Translations under genes and position numbers: made by a program
Notes under the pieces: model-generated
Seen by the model: the letters and a program-made list of their open reading frames with translations, nothing else
What the model was told of the DNA's origin: nothing
The model's database searches: none
Assembly (NCBI GenBank): GCA_900313405.1
Contig: OMQY01000028.1
Coordinates: forward strand, 1 to 8,410
Reading direction: 5' to 3'
Length of the DNA stretch: 8,410 nt
Source of the DNA: an uncultured Eubacteriales bacterium
GTDB taxonomy: Bacteria > Bacillota_A > Clostridia > Saccharofermentanales > Saccharofermentanaceae
In this document: piece after piece, positions 6,038 through 8,410 of the stretch
Layout of the letters: each line of letters opens with the position of its first letter
Numbering within the stretch: the stretch's first letter is position 1

Positions 6038-6808
6038 ATGATCTTAGCTGTAGACATCGGAAACACTAATATAGTCATAGGCTGTATCGAGGGCGAGGAC
6101 GTTATCTTCGCCGAGAGGGTATCAACGGATGCCTCCAAGACAGAACTGGAGTACGTTGTACAGTTAAGCACGCTTTTGGAATTATATGAAGTAGACAGCA
6201 GCTGTATCACCGGGGCCATCGTTGCCTCGGTGGTACCGCCGCTCAATACCATAATGACCGCTGCCATAAGGAAGCTCCTCCATACCGATCCCATGATCGT
6301 GGGTCCCGGCATCAAGACAGGGCTTAACATCCTTATGGACAATCCCGCTCAGGTCGGAGCGGACCTTATCGTAAACGCTGTTGCCGGCATCAAGTATTAC
6401 GGCGCCCCTCTTATCATGATCGATATGGGTACTGCAACCACACTCAGTGTTGTTGACGGGAACCGCAACTACATAGGAGGCATGATCGTTCCCGGCGTTC
6501 GCGTATCACTTGATTCCCTGGTCAACAGAACAGCACAGCTGCCGCGCATCAGCCTTGAGGCACCGAAGAAGATCATCGGACGTAATACGATCGACTGTAT
6601 GAAGAGCGGTATCGTTATGGGTCAGGCTGCACAGATGGACGGTCTGATCGACAGGATATGGGAAGAGATGGGACAGGAGATCCCGATCGTTGCTACAGGC
6701 GGATTGTCAGGATCGATCGTAACGCACTGCAAGCACGAGATCATACTCGATAATGAACTGACACTTAAGGGCTTAGGAGAGATTTACAAGAAGAATACGG
6801 AGGTGTAA
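6038..6808 (+). CDS. coaX: Type III pantothenate kinase
   Basis: CoaX phosphorylates pantothenate with ATP, the first step of coenzyme A synthesis. Type III enzymes are typically insensitive to CoA feedback and need a monovalent cation. The 256-aa protein is full length. The phosphate-binding MILAVDIGNTNIVIG is at 1-15 (Asp6, Asn9). VGPGIKTGL (88-96) and NPAQVGADLIVNAVAG (102-117) follow, with the proposed catalytic Asp109. IDMGTATTLSVVD (128-140) and GGMIVPGVRVSLDSL (147-161) form the second ATP-site region. TAQLPRI (165-171), IGRNTIDCMKSGIVMG (180-195) and VATGGLS (218-224) complete the acetate/sugar-kinase-like fold. The usual GADR motif is GADL here, a substitution I believe also occurs in other clostridial copies. 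A GTG at 5981 would add 19 residues, but the ATG at 6038 gives the canonical N-terminus with GGAGAG about 9 nt before it. It ends 3 nt before coaBC and carries that gene's SD. Confidence 0.96.
   Translation: MILAVDIGNTNIVIGCIEGEDVIFAERVSTDASKTELEYVVQLSTLLELYEVDSSCITGAIVASVVPPLNTIMTAAIRKLLHTDPMIVGPGIKTGLNILMDNPAQVGADLIVNAVAGIKYYGAPLIMIDMGTATTLSVVDGNRNYIGGMIVPGVRVSLDSLVNRTAQLPRISLEAPKKIIGRNTIDCMKSGIVMGQAAQMDGLIDRIWEEMGQEIPIVATGGLSGSIVTHCKHEIILDNELTLKGLGEIYKKNTEV
6799..6803 (+). promoter_or_regulatory. coaBC ribosome binding site within the coaX 3' end
   Basis: GGAGG lies over the last coaX sense codons and ends 8 nt before the coaBC ATG. The coaX stop codon lies between the two, an arrangement typical of coupled translation. 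Confidence 0.75.
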
Positions 6809-6811
6809 GTT

Positions 6812-8005
6812 ATGGCTTTCAATGGCAAGACCGTAGTACTCGGAGTCACAGGCAGTATCGCGGCATATAAGATCGCGACACTTGCAAGCAGCCTCGTCAA
6901 GCTCGGCGCTGACGTGCACGTCATTATGACAAAGAACGCTTCCAACTTTATCAATCCGATCACCTTTGAGACGCTGACAAATAATAAGTGTCTGATCGAT
7001 ACTTTCGACAGGGATTTTGAATTCAATGTGGAACATGTGTCACTTGCCAAGAAGGCAGACGTCTTCCTGATCGCACCGGCGACGGCAAATGTCATTGCAA
7101 AGGCAGCTCACGGCATCGCCGATGACATGCTGACAACGACGCTTCTTGCCGCTACATGCCCTAAGCTGATCGCACCGGCAATGAATACGCAGATGCTCGG
7201 CAATCCCATCACTCAGGATAACATCAAGACGCTCGGCAAATACGGTTTTGAGATCATTACTCCGGCAACCGGCCGTCTCGCATGCGGAGATACAGGCAGC
7301 GGTAAGATGCCCGAACCGGACGTCCTGCTCGAACATATCAGGAGAGCATTGACTCCCAAGGACCTTAAGGGAGTAAAACTTCTCGTCACCGCAGGCCCGA
7401 CAAGAGAAAAGATCGATCCGGTGCGTTTCATTTCCAATCTGTCTTCCGGAAAGATGGGCTATGCTATCGCCCGGGCTGCCGTGAGGCGCGGCGCGGACGT
7501 GACGCTGATCTCCGGGCCGGTATCTCTCGAATGTCCTGAAGGTGTCGAGCGGATAAATGTGATATCCGCATCTGATATGGCAGATGCTGTTATCCGTAAT
7601 GCAAAGTCATCAGATATCGTCATCAAGGCGGCCGCCGTTGCCGACTATCGTCCCACGGTCATCGCTGACGAGAAGATCAAGAAGCATGACGGTGATGATA
7701 TGAGTATCGCTCTCGAGCGCACCCAGGATATCCTCGGCTATCTCGGCAAGCATAAGCGCGAAGGACAGTTCCTCTGCGGCTTTTCGATGGAAACGCAGAA
7801 CATGATAGAGAACACGCGTAAGAAACTCGAATCCAAATGTGTCGATCTGATGGTCGCCAATAATGTCAAGCAGGAAGGCGCGGGCTTCGGAGTAGACACG
7901 AATGTCGTAACTCTGATCACTAAGGACGATCTGATCGAACTGCCGATCATGTCCAAGGAAGAAGTCGCCGATAAGCTGCTGGACGAGATATTGAAGAGAA
8001 GATAA
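6812..8005 (+). CDS. coaBC: Bifunctional phosphopantothenoylcysteine synthetase / decarboxylase
   Basis: This fused enzyme joins cysteine to 4'-phosphopantothenate using CTP (CoaB) and decarboxylates the product to 4'-phosphopantetheine with FMN (CoaC). The 397-aa length is normal. The CoaC half (1 to about 185) has GVTGSIAAYK (11-20), the catalytic His75 in EHVSLA, APATAN (88-93), PAMNTQM (122-128) with the substrate-clamping Asn125, and ACGDTGSGKM (157-166) with active-site Cys158. The CoaB half starts near 187. It shows LVTAGPTREKIDPVRFISNLSSGKMG (191-216), with Asn209 at the acyl-intermediate position, then KAAAVADYRP (272-281), KIKK (288-291) and a GFSMET block near 328-333. All key residues appear intact. 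It ends the operon and is followed 30 nt later by a strong terminator. Confidence 0.97.
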   Translation: MAFNGKTVVLGVTGSIAAYKIATLASSLVKLGADVHVIMTKNASNFINPITFETLTNNKCLIDTFDRDFEFNVEHVSLAKKADVFLIAPATANVIAKAAHGIADDMLTTTLLAATCPKLIAPAMNTQMLGNPITQDNIKTLGKYGFEIITPATGRLACGDTGSGKMPEPDVLLEHIRRALTPKDLKGVKLLVTAGPTREKIDPVRFISNLSSGKMGYAIARAAVRRGADVTLISGPVSLECPEGVERINVISASDMADAVIRNAKSSDIVIKAAAVADYRPTVIADEKIKKHDGDDMSIALERTQDILGYLGKHKREGQFLCGFSMETQNMIENTRKKLESKCVDLMVANNVKQEGAGFGVDTNVVTLITKDDLIELPIMSKEEVADKLLDEILKRR

Positions 8006-8035
8006 GCCTTCAAAGTTAATCTGTATACACCACGA

Positions 8036-8074
8036 GGGGGCTGTCTCAAAGATATGAGGCGGCCCCCTGTTTTA
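8036..8074 (+). terminator. Rho-independent terminator of the coenzyme A operon
   Basis: Arms at 8036-8048 and 8055-8067 pair over 13 bp (two G-U wobbles) around the 6-nt loop AAGATA. The GC-rich base GGGGG/CCCCC is followed by TGTTTTA. It lies 30 nt after the coaBC stop codon. Confidence 0.88.
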
Positions 8075-8091
8075 TGCTCTTGTCGCGTCTG

Positions 8092-8143
8092 AAAAAAGCC
8101 CCCTGATTTTGGGTTTTTGCCAAATCAGGGGGGGGCTTACGCG
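8092..8143 (-). terminator. Minus-strand terminator hairpin with an 8-G arm
   Basis: AAGCCCCCTGATTT (8096-8109) pairs with the AATCAG-G8-CTT arm (8123-8138). The arm has eight Gs against five Cs, leaving a 3-nt bulge. Read leftward the stem is followed by six Ts (8092-8097). Read rightward there is no T-tract, so it serves minus-strand transcripts. CGCGT (8084-8088) and ACGCG (8139-8143) could form an outer clamp. It fits a convergent gene entering from the right. Confidence 0.7.
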
Positions 8144-8180
8144 TCGCTATATAGTTGTGTGATCAGGGGGTAGTAAAGAT

Positions 8181-8218
8181 AACAAAGGGCTGTCCGTCAG
8201 GACAGCCCCTTTGTTGTT
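8181..8218. terminator. Probably bidirectional terminator hairpin
   Basis: Arm 8181-8195 pairs with 8200-8215 over 15 bp with one bulged C and the loop GTCA. The core GGGCTGTCC/GGACAGCCC has an A-rich 5' flank and T-rich 3' flank (CCTTTGTTGTT), and the mirror image read leftward. It could terminate transcription from either side. Confidence 0.72.
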
Positions 8219-8222
8219 AACC

Positions 8223-8315
8223 ACTGAAGTGATCTTCATTCGCGAGCGATTACGCTGTTACGATTTCGCGAAGCGCCACGAAACTGAAGTGAACAACGTT
8301 CGTGAACGATTACGC
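8223..8315. repeat. Two 33-nt direct repeats with a 60-nt period
   Basis: The segments 8223-8255 and 8283-8315 align without gaps at 27 of 33 positions. Both start with ACTGAAGTGA and end with CGATTACGC. Each contains small dyads (ATTCGCGAGCGAT in the first, CGTTCGTGAACG in the second). No protein frame is evident. The block resembles a clostridial-type intergenic palindromic repeat, but I cannot name a family. Confidence 0.6.
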
Positions 8316-8369
8316 AGGAGTCGCTTTGCGACTCCGAGGACCTGAGTGAACGAACTTGTTCACTTCAGT
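8283..8369. repeat. 87-nt nested inverted repeat
   Basis: ACTGAAGTGAACAA (8283-8296) pairs with 8356-8369. After one bulged C, GTTCGT (8298-8303) pairs with 8350-8355, giving about 20 bp of outer stem. Inside lies a perfect 8-bp hairpin, GGAGTCGC (8317-8324) / GCGACTCC (8328-8335) with loop TTT. The right arm overlaps the stop codon of the partial minus-strand gene. There is no T-tract next to it. Confidence 0.65.
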
Positions 8370-8410
8370 ATCCCGTAGTCCGCACATATCCCGGCCCACT
8401 CCTGCGAACC
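8360..8410 (-). CDS. C-terminal end of an unidentified convergent gene (partial)
   Basis: Read leftward from the window edge, one frame gives GSQEWAGICADYGILK and a TGA at 8360-8362. The composition looks protein-like, and the two minus-strand-capable terminators to the left (8181-8218 and 8092-8143) need a gene entering from this side. Sixteen residues are too few to assign a family. The other two minus frames also stay open for a similar or longer distance, so the frame choice is tentative. Confidence 0.4.
   Translation of the reverse strand, partial: GSQEWAGICADYGILK

Noticed and set aside
8036..8060. Possible insertion-sequence end (GGGGGCTGTCTCAAA resembles some transposon termini)
   Set aside because: It is fully explained as the left arm of a terminator; no transposase, partner inverted repeat or target duplication is present.
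8221..8369. Possible CRISPR array
   Set aside because: There are only two imperfect repeats, internally palindromic, with one 27-nt gap and no cas genes.

Overview
The window is ordinary chromosomal DNA of about 50% GC. It most likely comes from an anaerobic Bacillota (Clostridia-type) genome. The grounds are strong GGAGG-type ribosome binding sites, a Firmicutes-style ECF vitamin transporter S component, a type III pantothenate kinase, a fused CoaBC, and a class II CCA enzyme with an HD domain. A prepilin with a long Thr/Pro linker would fit a gut or rumen fibre-associated organism. Genus is not determinable from the sequence; this placement is inference.

Left two thirds (38-4957), minus strand. 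From promoter-proximal to distal the genes are: a cytoplasmic GH17-like glucan hydrolase (4058-4957), a ThrH-type HAD phosphatase (3383-3985), an iron-ADH-fold protein with a damaged metal site (2156-3364), and CCA tRNA nucleotidyltransferase (777-2159). The last three are tightly packed (18-nt gap, then a 4-nt ATGA overlap). A 14-bp inverted repeat between the GH17 gene and thrH buries the thrH Shine-Dalgarno sequence and probably uncouples the two. A prepilin-like surface protein (38-670) follows cca, with its own candidate promoter.

Centre (4958-5129). This divergent control region carries one good sigma-A-like promoter on each strand. It also holds two perfect 14-bp palindromes, one beside the minus-strand -35 and one centred on the plus-strand -10.

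Right (5130-8005), plus strand. A three-gene coenzyme A operon encodes an ECF transporter S component (probably for pantothenate), type III pantothenate kinase CoaX, and bifunctional CoaBC. Together these would import pantothenate, phosphorylate it, add cysteine and decarboxylate to 4'-phosphopantetheine. No coaD or coaE lies in the window.

Right edge (8006-8410). No complete gene is seen here. There are three stacked hairpins (one plus-strand terminator, one minus-strand terminator, one probably bidirectional). Next comes a roughly 150-bp block of nested palindromes with two 33-nt direct repeats 60 nt apart. Finally there is what looks like the last 16 codons of a convergent minus-strand gene.

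No transposon, CRISPR array, phage gene, tRNA or rRNA was seen. The most unusual items are the ligand-depleted iron-ADH homologue, the hairpin over the thrH start, the enlarged S component, and the palindrome array at the right edge.
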